This document shows positions 18,761 through 28,484 of a DNA stretch of 64,000 nt, in pieces (within the stretch, counting starts at the first letter, position 1; each line of letters starts with the position of its first letter). This DNA is from UBA4971 sp900019985. Its GTDB lineage: Bacteria; Bacillota; SHA-98; UBA4971. The stretch is from NCBI GenBank assembly GCA_050949175.1, contig JBMNFG010000010.1, forward strand, positions 276,302 to 340,301, given 5' to 3'. Below the pieces are notes generated by a model. That model was given only the letters and a program-made list of their open reading frames with translations. It searched no databases and was not told the origin of the DNA. The position numbers and the translations under genes were made by a program.

Positions 18761-21588
18761 TAATACAGCACCTTTCTGAGAAACTGTCCTGTGTAGGAAG
18801 CATCTACCTGTGCTACTTCCTCAGGGGTTCCGCATGCGACAATCCTTCCGCCCCTTTCACCGCCTTCAGGCCCTAAGTCAATGATGTAATCGGCAGTCTT
18901 TATAACGTCCAGGTTGTGCTCAATGACAAGGACGGTATCGCCATCATCTACCAGGCGTCCGAGAACATCCAGCAGCTTGTGAATGTCTGCAAAATGCAGC
19001 CCGGTGGTAGGCTCGTCCAGGATATACAGGGTCCTCCCGTTGCTGCGCCTGCTAAGCTCTGTGGCAAGCTTCACCCTTTGTGCTTCCCCACCTGACAATG
19101 TTGTAGCAGGTTGTCCCAGTTTGATATATCCAAGCCCAACATCATAAAGGGTTTCCAGCTTCCGCCTTATTCGAGGGATATTCCGGAAAAACTCAAGGGC
19201 TTCATCTACCCTCATGTCCAGGACATCAGCTATAGTTTTCCCTTTGTACTTGACCTCCAATGTTTCTCTGTTGTAGCGTTTCCCCCTGCATACCTCGCAA
19301 GGAACGTAAACGTCAGGGAGGAAGTGCATTTCAATCTTTATGATTCCGTCACCGCGGCATGCTTCGCACCTTCCGCCTTTCACATTGAAGCTGAATCTGC
19401 CCGGACGGTACCCTCTGGCTCTGGCCTCCGGGGTAAGGGCAAAGGTTTGCCTGATAAAGTCAAAAGTGCCTGTGTATGTCGCCGGGTTCGATCTTGGAGT
19501 CCGGCCAATCGGAGATTGGTCAACATTGATAACACGGTCCAGATGCTCGATGCCAACCAAGCCATCATGGGCTCCGGGTTTGTCTCCTGCCCTGTTCAAC
19601 TCATGCGCCAGCCTCTTGTAAAGGATCTCATTTATCAATGTGCTCTTGCCTGAACCTGAAACACCGGTTACACAAACGAACAGGCCAAGGGGGATCTCCA
19701 CATCGATTCCTTTTAAATTATGCTCCCTTGCCCCTCTTATCAAGAGAGACTTTCCGTTACCGGTGCGACGCTGAACCGGAACAGGGATCTTTTCTTTTCC
19801 TGATAGGTAGCGCCCGGTGACAGAATCTTTACAGGACATTATCTCTTCAACAGTTCCGGATGCAACTACATAGCCGCCTTCAGCACCTGCTCCCGGACCT
19901 ACATCGATTATGTGATCAGCGGATCTTATCGTCTCTTCGTCATGTTCAACAACAATGACTGTATTTCCTAAGTCACGAAGGCTTTTCAACGTGCTTATCA
20001 AGCGGTTGTTATCTCGCTGGTGAAGCCCGATACTGGGTTCATCAAGTATATACAAAACCCCGACAAGGCTTGACCCAATCTGTGTCGCCAGCCTGATTCT
20101 TTGTGCTTCTCCCCCTGCCAGAGTACCGGCGGATCTATCAAGGGTAAGATAATCCAATCCGACGTTGACGAGGAACCCTAAACGCTCGCGGATTTCCTTC
20201 AAAATCTGCGCTGCAATAGCGCGCTCTCGCTCTGTTAATTGCAGGTTGTGGAAGAAGTCGCGTGCATCCTTACATGATAACGCGGTAATCTCCATTATTG
20301 ACTTGCCGCCTACGGTCACAGCGAGGCTCTCCGGCCTAAGCCTGGCACCTTTACAGGAAGGGCAAGTCCTCGTTGTTATGAAGTCTTCTATTTCATCCCG
20401 TACTCCTTGCGTTCTGACCTCATTGTACTTCCGCTCAAGGTAAGGGATTAATCCATCGTAGCCTGCTTCGCGCAAAACCCAATCACCGGCAAAGTTGTGG
20501 TACCCGAACTTAAACCTTTCATTTCCCACGCCGTAAAGCAAGATGTCAAGGTGTTCCGGAGGCAGGCTTCTAACAGGCACATTTATGTCTATTCCAAAGC
20601 GTTCGCACACCTTCACAACTCTGTTTGCAAAGAAATCACTGCGCGTCCCGTCAAAAGATCTACGCCATGGTATCAGCGCACCTTCCATAATGCTTTTATC
20701 CAAATCCAAAACAAGTTCAGGATCGATCTCTTCTTTGCTTCCCAATCCGGCGCACTCGGGGCATGCTCCATAGGGGCTGTTAAACGAAAACATCCTTGGA
20801 GTCAGCTCTTCAAAACTGATTCCGCACTCAGGACACGCGAACCTCTCGCTGAAGACAAGGTCCTCCTTGTCCACCACATTGATGACGACAATCCCGGAAC
20901 TGTGACGCATAGCCAACTCTATCGAGTCAGCCAGGCGCTGCTCTATCCCGTCGCGGATTGCCAGCCTATCAACGACGATTTCGACAGTATGCATTTTATA
21001 CCGATCCAGCTGGATATCTTCGTCAACACGAAAGACTTCTCCGTTTACTCTGACCCTGGTGAACCCTTCTTTTCTGATATCATCAAGGACCTTCTTGTGT
21101 TCACCTTTCTTGCCCCGTATTACAGGCGCCAGCACCTGTACCCTGGTGCCTTTCTCAAGTGACATCACCTGGTCCACAATCTGCTGGACAGTCTGCTGAG
21201 TAATAGGTAGCCCGCATTTCGGACAATGGGGTTTGCCTATCCTTGCAAACAAAAGCCTTAAATAGTCGTATATCTCAGTTACCGTGCCTACGGTAGATCT
21301 GGGGTTTTTACTGCCGCTCTTCTGATCAATGGCAATAGCGGGCGATAGGCCTTCGATGTAATCTACATCCGGTTTATCCATCTGGCCCAGGAACTGTCTG
21401 GCGTAAGCAGAGAGGGATTCAACGTAACGCCTTTGCCCTTCCGCATAAATTGTGTCAAATGCCAAAGAGGACTTTCCGGAACCGCTTATTCCGGTAATAA
21501 CAACAAGCTTGTCCCTGGGTATTTTGACGTCTATGTTTTTCAGGTTGTGTTGTCTGGCTCCTTTTATTACTATGAAGTCTTTACTCAC
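18760..21588 (-). CDS. uvrA: Excinuclease ABC subunit A
   Basis: ABC-type ATPase that finds DNA damage and loads UvrB. At about 942 residues it has both nucleotide-binding sites (GISGSGKSSLAFDT and GVSGSGKSTLINE), two LSGGEAQR/LAGGEAQRI signatures, the zinc modules (CPKCGLP; CPECGISFEEL; the CEACRGDG and CEVCRGKRYN fingers) and two Walker B DEP motifs. The start chosen is GTG at 21588 with GGAGGAG 6 nt upstream; an 11-codon longer TTG reading has no site. It lies 22 nt after uvrB. Confidence 0.96.
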   Translation of the reverse strand: MSKDFIVIKGARQHNLKNIDVKIPRDKLVVITGISGSGKSSLAFDTIYAEGQRRYVESLSAYARQFLGQMDKPDVDYIEGLSPAIAIDQKSGSKNPRSTVGTVTEIYDYLRLLFARIGKPHCPKCGLPITQQTVQQIVDQVMSLEKGTRVQVLAPVIRGKKGEHKKVLDDIRKEGFTRVRVNGEVFRVDEDIQLDRYKMHTVEIVVDRLAIRDGIEQRLADSIELAMRHSSGIVVINVVDKEDLVFSERFACPECGISFEELTPRMFSFNSPYGACPECAGLGSKEEIDPELVLDLDKSIMEGALIPWRRSFDGTRSDFFANRVVKVCERFGIDINVPVRSLPPEHLDILLYGVGNERFKFGYHNFAGDWVLREAGYDGLIPYLERKYNEVRTQGVRDEIEDFITTRTCPSCKGARLRPESLAVTVGGKSIMEITALSCKDARDFFHNLQLTERERAIAAQILKEIRERLGFLVNVGLDYLTLDRSAGTLAGGEAQRIRLATQIGSSLVGVLYILDEPSIGLHQRDNNRLISTLKSLRDLGNTVIVVEHDEETIRSADHIIDVGPGAGAEGGYVVASGTVEEIMSCKDSVTGRYLSGKEKIPVPVQRRTGNGKSLLIRGAREHNLKGIDVEIPLGLFVCVTGVSGSGKSTLINEILYKRLAHELNRAGDKPGAHDGLVGIEHLDRVINVDQSPIGRTPRSNPATYTGTFDFIRQTFALTPEARARGYRPGRFSFNVKGGRCEACRGDGIIKIEMHFLPDVYVPCEVCRGKRYNRETLEVKYKGKTIADVLDMRVDEALEFFRNIPRIRRKLETLYDVGLGYIKLGQPATTLSGGEAQRVKLATELSRRSNGRTLYILDEPTTGLHFADIHKLLDVLGRLVDDGDTVLVIEHNLDVIKTADYIIDLGPEGGERGGRIVACGTPEEVAQVDASYTGQFLRKVLY

Positions 21589-21610
21589 TGTCTCTCCTCC
21601 GAAAATCTCT

Positions 21611-23584
21611 TCACTTAGCAAACCGCTTGCGGAGGGCTCTTATCCTGTCGCGGAGTTCTGCAGCGCGCTCAAACTCCAAAGCCCGAGCTGCTTTATACAT
21701 CTCATCTTCCAAAGTCCGTATCAGCTTTGCAGTCTCTTTGTGGGATAACGGAGTCTCCTCCAATCCGTAGACCGGCTCATCTTCAGCGGTTTTCAGCATC
21801 TCTGTTATGTCATGAATCGCCTTTTTCACTGATTGAGGCGTAATGCCGTGTCGTTTATTATAATCCGTCTGAATGGCGCGACGCCGGTTAGTCTCATCAA
21901 TAGCCCTTTGCATAGACTGGGTGATGCTGTCACCGTACATTATCACCTTGCCGTTAACATTTCGAGCAGCACGGCCGATAGTCTGGATAAGGGATGTCTC
22001 TGAACGCAAGAAACCTTCCTTGTCCGCATCAAGAATAGCTACAAGAGACACCTCCGGGAGGTCCAAGCCTTCTCTGAGAAGGTTGATTCCTACTAATACA
22101 TCGAATTCTCCCAGCCTCAAGTCTCTGAGAATCTCCACCCTGTCAAGGGTCTCTATCTCAGAATGCAAGTACCTGGCCCGAACCCCTGCTTCCACCAGGT
22201 AATTAGTGAGGTCTTCCGCCATTTTCTTGGTGAGTGTAGTCACCAGGACCCTCTCATCGGCTTTCACCCGATCATTGATTTCAGCCAAAAGGTCATCAAT
22301 CTGGTTTTTAGTAGGACGGACTTCTACTTCAGGGTCGACAAGCCCGGTAGGCCTGATAATCTGTTCAACCACTTGCTGACTGACAGAAAGCTCATATCGC
22401 CCTGGAGTGGCTGAAGCAAAGATTACCTGGTTTACACGGTGGATAAACTCATCGAATGTCAGAGGCCTGTTATCGAAAGCCGAAGGTAATCTGAACCCAT
22501 ATTCAACAAGGCTTTCCTTTCTAGACCTGTCCCCTGCATGCATAGCATGTAACTGGGGAATCGTCACGTGAGATTCGTCAATGATTATCAAAAAGTCAGG
22601 CGGAAAATAATCCAGAAGCGTAGCAGGAGGATCGCCGGGTTGCCTTCCTGTCAAGTGGCGCGCATAGTTTTCAATCCCCTGACAGTACCCGACTTCCCGA
22701 AGCATCTCCAAATCATACCTGGTCCTTTGCTCAAGACGCTGAGCTTCCAACAACTTTCCCCTGCCACGCAGAAAGGCCAGCCTCTCTTCGAGTTCCTCCT
22801 CTATACCGGCAATAGCCCGCTTCATTCTCTCTTCATTTGTAATGAAGTGAGTTGCAGGAAAGATCGTTACCGACTTTTGTTCCTCCAGTATTTCACCGGT
22901 GACTGCGTCCAAGAGCAAGATACGGTCGATTTCATCGCCAAAAAACTCAACTCGAATCACGTTTTCCTCATATGCAGGGATTATCTCAACAGCGTCTCCA
23001 CGGACTCTAAACGTCCCCCTGGTAAACCCGATGTCATTACGCACATACTGGATCCTCACAAGATCCCTGAGGATCTTATCTCTGTCAGTCTCCTCCCCAA
23101 GCTTCAGAGAGACTGTCATATCCCTGTAGTCTTCAGGAGAACCGAGACCGTATATACAGGACACGCTTGCCACTATCAAAACATCTCTTCGTTCCAGCAA
23201 GGCGCTTGTAGCCCTATGACGTAGCCTGTCAATCTCATCGTTGATAGATGCATCTTTCTCGATGTAAGTGTCAGTTTGCGGCACATACGCTTCAGGCTGG
23301 TAGTAATCGTAGTAGCTAACGAAATACTCTACAGCGTTGTCCGGAAACAATGCCCGAAACTCACTGCACAGCTGCGCTGCCAATGTCTTGTTATGAGCAA
23401 TGACAAGGGTGGGCTTTTGCACCTCCTGGATTACCAATGCATCTGTAAAGGTTTTTCCGGTCCCTGTAGCACCAAGCAAAGTCTGAAACCTGTGTCCCGC
23501 CAGGATGCCTTCTTTAAGCTTACGAGCAGCTTCAGCTTGGTCTCCTTTTGGCGTCAAATCAGTTCGCAGCTTGAATTCGTTCAA
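21611..23584 (-). CDS. uvrB: Excinuclease ABC subunit B
   Basis: Helicase-like damage verification subunit. The 657-residue protein has Walker A GATGTGKTFT, the beta-hairpin YYDYYQPEAYVP that probes the lesion, DESHVT, the helicase motifs LREGLDLPEVSLV and QTIGRAARN, and the C-terminal UVR domain (ALEFERAAELRDRIRALR) that recruits UvrC. It starts at TTG with GGAGG 8 nt upstream. It is the first gene of uvrB-uvrA-uvrC and has its own promoter about 50 nt upstream. Confidence 0.96.
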   Translation of the reverse strand: MNEFKLRTDLTPKGDQAEAARKLKEGILAGHRFQTLLGATGTGKTFTDALVIQEVQKPTLVIAHNKTLAAQLCSEFRALFPDNAVEYFVSYYDYYQPEAYVPQTDTYIEKDASINDEIDRLRHRATSALLERRDVLIVASVSCIYGLGSPEDYRDMTVSLKLGEETDRDKILRDLVRIQYVRNDIGFTRGTFRVRGDAVEIIPAYEENVIRVEFFGDEIDRILLLDAVTGEILEEQKSVTIFPATHFITNEERMKRAIAGIEEELEERLAFLRGRGKLLEAQRLEQRTRYDLEMLREVGYCQGIENYARHLTGRQPGDPPATLLDYFPPDFLIIIDESHVTIPQLHAMHAGDRSRKESLVEYGFRLPSAFDNRPLTFDEFIHRVNQVIFASATPGRYELSVSQQVVEQIIRPTGLVDPEVEVRPTKNQIDDLLAEINDRVKADERVLVTTLTKKMAEDLTNYLVEAGVRARYLHSEIETLDRVEILRDLRLGEFDVLVGINLLREGLDLPEVSLVAILDADKEGFLRSETSLIQTIGRAARNVNGKVIMYGDSITQSMQRAIDETNRRRAIQTDYNKRHGITPQSVKKAIHDITEMLKTAEDEPVYGLEETPLSHKETAKLIRTLEDEMYKAARALEFERAAELRDRIRALRKRFAK

Positions 23585-23630
23585 CCTTTAAGCCTCCTAC
23601 GTGAATACCGAAGAAAGAGCTACCGTGATA

Positions 23631-23659
23631 ATTCTAGAACACCCCTTGCATTACTGCAA
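23631..23659 (-). promoter_or_regulatory. Candidate promoter of uvrBAC
   Basis: Minus strand TTGCAG (23659-23654), 17-bp spacer, TAGAAT (23636-23631). The 8-bp palindrome TTCTAGAA overlaps the -10 region. A good match to a Bacillus/Clostridium LexA box was not found, so damage control is not shown. Confidence 0.5.
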
Positions 23660-23850
23660 TATACCCGAAAACCACGAACATACATTCGGCACTGATGCCG
23701 TATATCCTCCTTCTCTTTCTTGGCAAAATACCGGTTACACTTTGGCAACTACTGGGGATTACCTGTTAGAGCTCTGTTAGCCGAGATCGACGAAATTTGG
23801 GCGGCTTTGACATGCAGGGCATAAGTGAGGACACAATGTAACAACCTTCC

Positions 23851-25125
23851 TTACCTGGACCGTGACGAATAAACCCTCTTGATTAGCCTTGCCAACGGGC
23901 CTTCTAGGGACCTGCCAGGCGCCTTTACATGGGCTCTGTCGCCGGGCGCAGGCGACGGAATAAACCCTGTCCTCTCAACTGTACCGGGGAGAGTCCGTGA
24001 GAAGTGTTCTGTCGTCCCGTCACTGTCCGGACGTTCAGCCTCAATGTAATACCAGGGAGCGTACATGCTAAAGGCCATCCTAAGGTCTTGAGGAGTCTTT
24101 ACCGGCTGGCCGTTTACGGAGATTATGATATCTTCGCTTTTGAAGCCGGCATCAGCAGCAGGTGACCCAGGCACAACATCCAGGATCACCACTCCTTTGG
24201 GGTTCACCGAGAAAAGCGCAGGTTCCATAGTCTCCCCGCGTCGTCCCGAGGCAATCACCAATTCGTGTCCAAGGGGAGCGAATACCGCAGCTATCCATTG
24301 AACCCATGGGAACGGTATAGCGAGCAAAGCTAAGCCTAATAGCACCATGCTGAAGATTATCAGGTCTCTGGAAGTACGCCTTGCCCTCTCCTCCGGGCTT
24401 CTGGCAAGAGCAAAATCCCCGTAGCCTAAAGCTGCAGGGATCACGAACATGGCAAAGAGAAGCTCATGTCCTTCAGGAGAAGGGATTCCAGGCTTTATCA
24501 GAGGCCACCAATCAGGCATTGAGATCAGCCCTTGGGCCAGACTCTGAATCTCACTTGCCTCAAGGGTCAGTATCATCATGCTTACAATAGGTATCGGCCA
24601 GAATTTCTGAAGGACGAACCCGCCTACTACATGGCCTTCCTGCACTTGCATATAAAGGGGAATCGCACCTCGGCTGCCTGTCGTTCGAATCAACAGCCCT
24701 TCAATCAAGTGCAGTACTGCAACGAGAATCATAATCTCCGGGACTCCCACTTCAGGCCAGCCAAATATCAAGCTGGACAAGGCAACGAGCCCCCCGGCGT
24801 ACGAAAAGCATAAGAACCTCTGGTCAATCAGCATGAACAGAACTGCCAGCGGAAGGATGAACGAGATTCCTGCCCTCGTCACGGTGACACCTATGAAAAC
24901 CAGAATTAAACTGGCAAAAAAACCAGCAATCACGCCTAACAGCACCGAAGTGAGAATACGAGAAAGAGGAGGCTCAACTGCTTGGCCGTACACGCTGCTT
25001 TCAACCCTGGCTGCGCGGGAGTACTGGGCTGCAATTAAGACAATAACCATCCAAAACACAGGATGAAACACTACCTGCGGGATCAACATGAGGATAGTGA
25101 TGATTATCTTCCCCAATGGAAACAT
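23851..25125 (-). CDS. Polytopic membrane protein with C-terminal PDZ domain (MinJ-like)
   Basis: A 424-residue protein with about seven to eight hydrophobic segments in the first 290 residues and a PDZ domain at about 300-370 (ASGRRGETMEPAL through VVILDVVPGSPAADAGFKSEDIIISVNGQPV). The C terminus is basic. The architecture and the position between uvrB and ctpA match Bacillus MinJ/YvjD, which bridges DivIVA and MinD in division-site control; sequence identity cannot be judged here. The ATG is 6 nt after the ctpA stop, so the two are co-transcribed. It could alternatively be a general PDZ scaffold. Confidence 0.75.
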   Translation of the reverse strand: MFPLGKIIITILMLIPQVVFHPVFWMVIVLIAAQYSRAARVESSVYGQAVEPPLSRILTSVLLGVIAGFFASLILVFIGVTVTRAGISFILPLAVLFMLIDQRFLCFSYAGGLVALSSLIFGWPEVGVPEIMILVAVLHLIEGLLIRTTGSRGAIPLYMQVQEGHVVGGFVLQKFWPIPIVSMMILTLEASEIQSLAQGLISMPDWWPLIKPGIPSPEGHELLFAMFVIPAALGYGDFALARSPEERARRTSRDLIIFSMVLLGLALLAIPFPWVQWIAAVFAPLGHELVIASGRRGETMEPALFSVNPKGVVILDVVPGSPAADAGFKSEDIIISVNGQPVKTPQDLRMAFSMYAPWYYIEAERPDSDGTTEHFSRTLPGTVERTGFIPSPAPGDRAHVKAPGRSLEGPLARLIKRVYSSRSR

Positions 25126-25131
25126 CCTAGA

Positions 25132-26376
25132 TCATCCTGCAACTTTCATTGACTTTTCCTGCTCCAACTGTTCTGTCAAAATCCTTATGGCAGCCTCAAG
25201 TTGCGTGTCAGCGACACCGTCATCTGAGTCTTCAGCGGCCTCAGGGAGCTCCACTTCCACATCAGGTTCTATCCCTATGCTGTCAATGGCATGCTCTCCC
25301 GCAGTGAGATATAAATGTGTTGTTACGGAAATCGCAGAACCGTCTGACAAGCGGTAGACACTTTGAATTGACCCTTTGCCGAATGTCTTGACTCCGACTA
25401 CAGTGGCACGCCCCATATCTTTCAGCGCACCGGCAACGATTTCGGCTGCGCTTGCACTTGCCTCGTTAACCAACACGACCATTGGCAGATCAATTTTTTC
25501 TCCGGGGCCTGCATAGTACGTAACCTGACGCCCGCTCTTGTTCACCTGGTGGACAACAGGAGTTCCCATAGGCAAAAACTTGTTCAGAACATCAACAGCC
25601 AGGTCTACAAGGCCCCCGGGGTTTAACCGAAGATCCAGGATAAGGCCTTTCATGTCTTGGTCAAGGAGGCCCTTGATCTCCGACATCATTTCTTCAGCTG
25701 TAGCCTCGCCGAAAAATGATGCCAAATGGACATAACCGATCCCGTTCTCCAGCATTGATGAAGAAACCCGTGGAACAACTACTGTATCCCGCACTATGCT
25801 TACATCAAAAGTCCTGCCGGTTTCATTTTCAACACGTTCTATACCCAAAACAACAGTCGTGCCTTTCGGCCCTTTCATCAGAGAGACAGCATACTCCAAG
25901 GCCATATCCTGTGTTGACCTGCCGTCGATATACTTAATCTTATCCATAGGCTTAAGGCCTGCACGTTCACCGGGCGTATCTTTAATCGGAGCAACGATAG
26001 TCAGTTCTCCGTCGAGGATGCCTACAACTATCCCAATGCCTTCAAATGAGCCTTTCACGTCCTCCAGAAAGCGTTGATACTCGGAGGAATCCATGTACCT
26101 TGCACGCGGGTCATCCAATGCCTTAATCATATCTTCTATGCTCTGGTTCTCTTTATATGCATCAATCAGCACATCTTCGTCAACATCATAGAAGTACAGG
26201 TTTTTCAATATGTATAGAGTCTCCAGGGCAGCTTGGGCACGTGTCTGCTGGGACACTTCAGATGTACCGGGAGCATCCTCGGCAGCTCTTACCAGAGTGT
26301 CAGCGTGAAAAAACAACACTCCGGCGATTGCCGCAAGTGTGATTACCAGACAAATTCGCAATATACGTTTTCTCAT
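25132..26376 (-). CDS. ctpA: C-terminal processing peptidase, S41 family
   Basis: Secreted, membrane-tethered serine protease of 414 residues. It has an N-terminal signal/anchor (7-31), a PDZ domain (about 105-185, GSFEGIGIVVGILDGELTIVAP) and the S41 domain with the catalytic Ser in NEASASAAEIV (about 307) and the Lys in GVKTFGKGSIQ (about 331). In Bacillus the homologue CtpB cleaves SpoIVFA to activate sigmaK and lies next to ftsX. Here it is between an EnvC-like gene and the MinJ-like gene, so a function in division or sporulation is likely. Confidence 0.92.
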   Translation of the reverse strand: MRKRILRICLVITLAAIAGVLFFHADTLVRAAEDAPGTSEVSQQTRAQAALETLYILKNLYFYDVDEDVLIDAYKENQSIEDMIKALDDPRARYMDSSEYQRFLEDVKGSFEGIGIVVGILDGELTIVAPIKDTPGERAGLKPMDKIKYIDGRSTQDMALEYAVSLMKGPKGTTVVLGIERVENETGRTFDVSIVRDTVVVPRVSSSMLENGIGYVHLASFFGEATAEEMMSEIKGLLDQDMKGLILDLRLNPGGLVDLAVDVLNKFLPMGTPVVHQVNKSGRQVTYYAGPGEKIDLPMVVLVNEASASAAEIVAGALKDMGRATVVGVKTFGKGSIQSVYRLSDGSAISVTTHLYLTAGEHAIDSIGIEPDVEVELPEAAEDSDDGVADTQLEAAIRILTEQLEQEKSMKVAG

Positions 26377-26416
26377 ACTCTTTCACCAGTTTCCGTTATA
26401 ATTCCGCAGGATACCA

Positions 26417-27640
26417 CTACTTTAACCACTGCCATGGATTCACCGGAACACCTTGGTCCCTCACTTCGAAATGGACGTGGGGGCCGGTGGACATGCCGGT
26501 GCTCCCTGCCCTGGCTATGAGATCTCCTTGAATGACAGATTGGCCTACTTTTACAACAAGGGAAGAATTATGGCCGTAAAGCGTAGAGAGCCCGCCCCCA
26601 TGGTCAATAATAACAGTATACCCATATCCGGTTATCCATCCGCTGTGGATCACGATGCCGTCAGCAACCGCTTGCACCGGCGTCCCGGTTGGAACGGCAA
26701 TATCAATACCTGAATGGAACCTGTTCTGCTTGAGAATAGGATGATATCTCATTCCAAAGTCTGAAGATATTCGCCCCTGGACAGGCATGACGAACTTTCC
26801 GGTCCATCTGGGGATAGCCTTACCTTCCCGGATATCCTTTGCCTGCTGCTCCCGTATGGCCCTCTCCAGTTCTCTGCTGACTTGTTCCAGTTCATCTAAG
26901 GCTTTCTCATACCGTTCCCTGTCTTCCTGGATCCGGGCAAGTTGCGACTCTCTCTCCTTTACCTCACGTGACAACTGTGATTCCTGTTCCGTGGCCTCTG
27001 CCTTTGTTGAAATAAGCTTTGTCCGCTGCTTCTCAAGGTCAGCCTTTTTCTTTTCTACCTCAGCCATTTGATCTGAGATCTCCTGGATCTCCAGCTCAAT
27101 CTCATTGAAGCACCGGACGTCACTTTCCACAATCATCCTGAGGTAATCATACTTTCCTATAAAATCAGCAAAACTCGAAGATGAAAAGAGGACTTCAAGG
27201 TAATCCCCTGGACCCCACATGTACATGGCTCTCAGCCGTGTCTTAAGTACAGAAAGCCGCTCTTCAAGACGCTCCTTAGCCAGGGCCAGCTCCTTCTCAG
27301 ATGCAGCCAAACCTTTTTCGGTTTCAGCGATACTCTTCTCGGTATCCTTGATCTGCCTTTCCAGAGAATTCAGGCGTGACCTGACTTTTTCCAGTCTCAT
27401 CTCAGTATTTTCGAGTTCGGCCAAAACGCCTTTTTCTTGCTTCTTGATTGACAGAAGCTGCTGTTTTGCCTCGTCTACCTGGCCTGAAAGTTCCTGCAAT
27501 AAGGCACGTTTCGCCGTAAGCTCTGTAGACTGTTGTCCGCGGACAGGAAGAGATCCTGCGCAACATATCAATATGCCTAAAACGAAGAAGGCAAGCAGCC
27601 TATATTTCCAGGTGCTTCCTGACAAAGACTCCACCTGCAA
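26417..27640 (-). CDS. EnvC-like murein hydrolase activator / M23 metallopeptidase
   Basis: An exported protein of about 407 residues. After a signal segment (about 13-33) come two long coiled-coil stretches (about 38-115 and 150-265, rich in E, K, Q and R) and a C-terminal LytM/M23 domain. The metal motifs HSGIDIAVPTG, YGHNSSL and GPHVHFEVRD are intact (HxxxD and HxH), so the domain could be an active endopeptidase, unlike degenerate EnvC. It overlaps ftsX by about 41 nt. FtsEX controls hydrolases of this coiled-coil type (EnvC, PcsB, CwlO), so this is the probable FtsEX partner. The start codon (TTG) is uncertain by a few residues. Confidence 0.9.
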   Translation of the reverse strand: MQVESLSGSTWKYRLLAFFVLGILICCAGSLPVRGQQSTELTAKRALLQELSGQVDEAKQQLLSIKKQEKGVLAELENTEMRLEKVRSRLNSLERQIKDTEKSIAETEKGLAASEKELALAKERLEERLSVLKTRLRAMYMWGPGDYLEVLFSSSSFADFIGKYDYLRMIVESDVRCFNEIELEIQEISDQMAEVEKKKADLEKQRTKLISTKAEATEQESQLSREVKERESQLARIQEDRERYEKALDELEQVSRELERAIREQQAKDIREGKAIPRWTGKFVMPVQGRISSDFGMRYHPILKQNRFHSGIDIAVPTGTPVQAVADGIVIHSGWITGYGYTVIIDHGGGLSTLYGHNSSLVVKVGQSVIQGDLIARAGSTGMSTGPHVHFEVRDQGVPVNPWQWLK

Positions 27641-28484
27641 GAACCCCCATTAAGACACCGAGTACAACAAGGCCTGTACACAGCCTTGCAACAGGTGCCG
27701 GCTCAACGATGATGGGAATAAACGGCACCACCGGCGCAACTCTGTTGATACACGCAAGATAGCCTGCATAAAGACTAATCCCTGACACAGACGATCCCAT
27801 AAAACCGACGATCATTCCCTCTATCAAAAACGGCCACATGATAAACCAGTTAGTTGCACCGACAAGCTTCATAACTTCAATCTCCTCAGCGCGGGCAACC
27901 AGGGACAGCCTGACTGTATTCCCCACGATGAACAAAACCGCACCCAGGAGGATCACTGCCAGAATCAGGGCGGTTACGCCTATGAGCCTTGTCGTTGCCA
28001 ACAGTTTCTCAGTAAGCCCCTGTCCGTAACTGACACTGAGAACCCCGGGCAAATCAGAAATGCTAGACGCAATATCCGGAGTCATATCTGCATTCATTAC
28101 ACGTACATCAAACGCATCAGGTAGAGGGTTTTCTTCCAGGATATCAACGAGCCCTGATCTCTCGCCAAGCTGGCTTGTGAGCCGCTTCAGCCCTTCATCT
28201 TTGCTGACGAAAGTCAGGGTATCGACTCCCTCTATGCTCTCAATCTCTTGCTGTAGCTTCTCCAAGCCTTGCGCTTGAAGGCTGTCTTCTACATAAACCC
28301 TTATCTCAATGCTGGACCTCAGATGACCGGTGACACTGGTTAAATTCATCATTACCAGGCCGAATACACCGAGAACAAAGATGGACGCAGCCATCGTCCC
28401 CAGGGATATAAGGCTTACATTGCGCCTGGCTGATCCCCAACCCTCAGCCAGGAAGTACCGCATTGTGTTCAGCCTCACCCTCAT
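27600..28484 (-). CDS. ftsX: Cell division ABC transporter permease FtsX
   Basis: Integral membrane partner of FtsE. About 294 residues with a cytoplasmic N terminus, TM1 (about 25-48), an extracellular domain of about 110 residues (IEIRVYVEDSLQAQGLEKL to GVLSVSYGQG), then three more helices (near 165-190, 220-240 and 265-285). The extracellular loop is expected to pull on the coiled-coil hydrolase encoded next. Start ATG at 28484, with GGAAGGG just upstream. It overlaps the end of ftsE by 41 nt. Confidence 0.94.
   Translation of the reverse strand: MRVRLNTMRYFLAEGWGSARRNVSLISLGTMAASIFVLGVFGLVMMNLTSVTGHLRSSIEIRVYVEDSLQAQGLEKLQQEIESIEGVDTLTFVSKDEGLKRLTSQLGERSGLVDILEENPLPDAFDVRVMNADMTPDIASSISDLPGVLSVSYGQGLTEKLLATTRLIGVTALILAVILLGAVLFIVGNTVRLSLVARAEEIEVMKLVGATNWFIMWPFLIEGMIVGFMGSSVSGISLYAGYLACINRVAPVVPFIPIIVEPAPVARLCTGLVVLGVLMGVLAGGVFVRKHLEI

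Noticed and set aside
23585..23680. LexA/SOS box upstream of uvrB
   Set aside because: Only a TTCTAGAA palindrome is present; it does not match the GAAC-N4-GTTC core.
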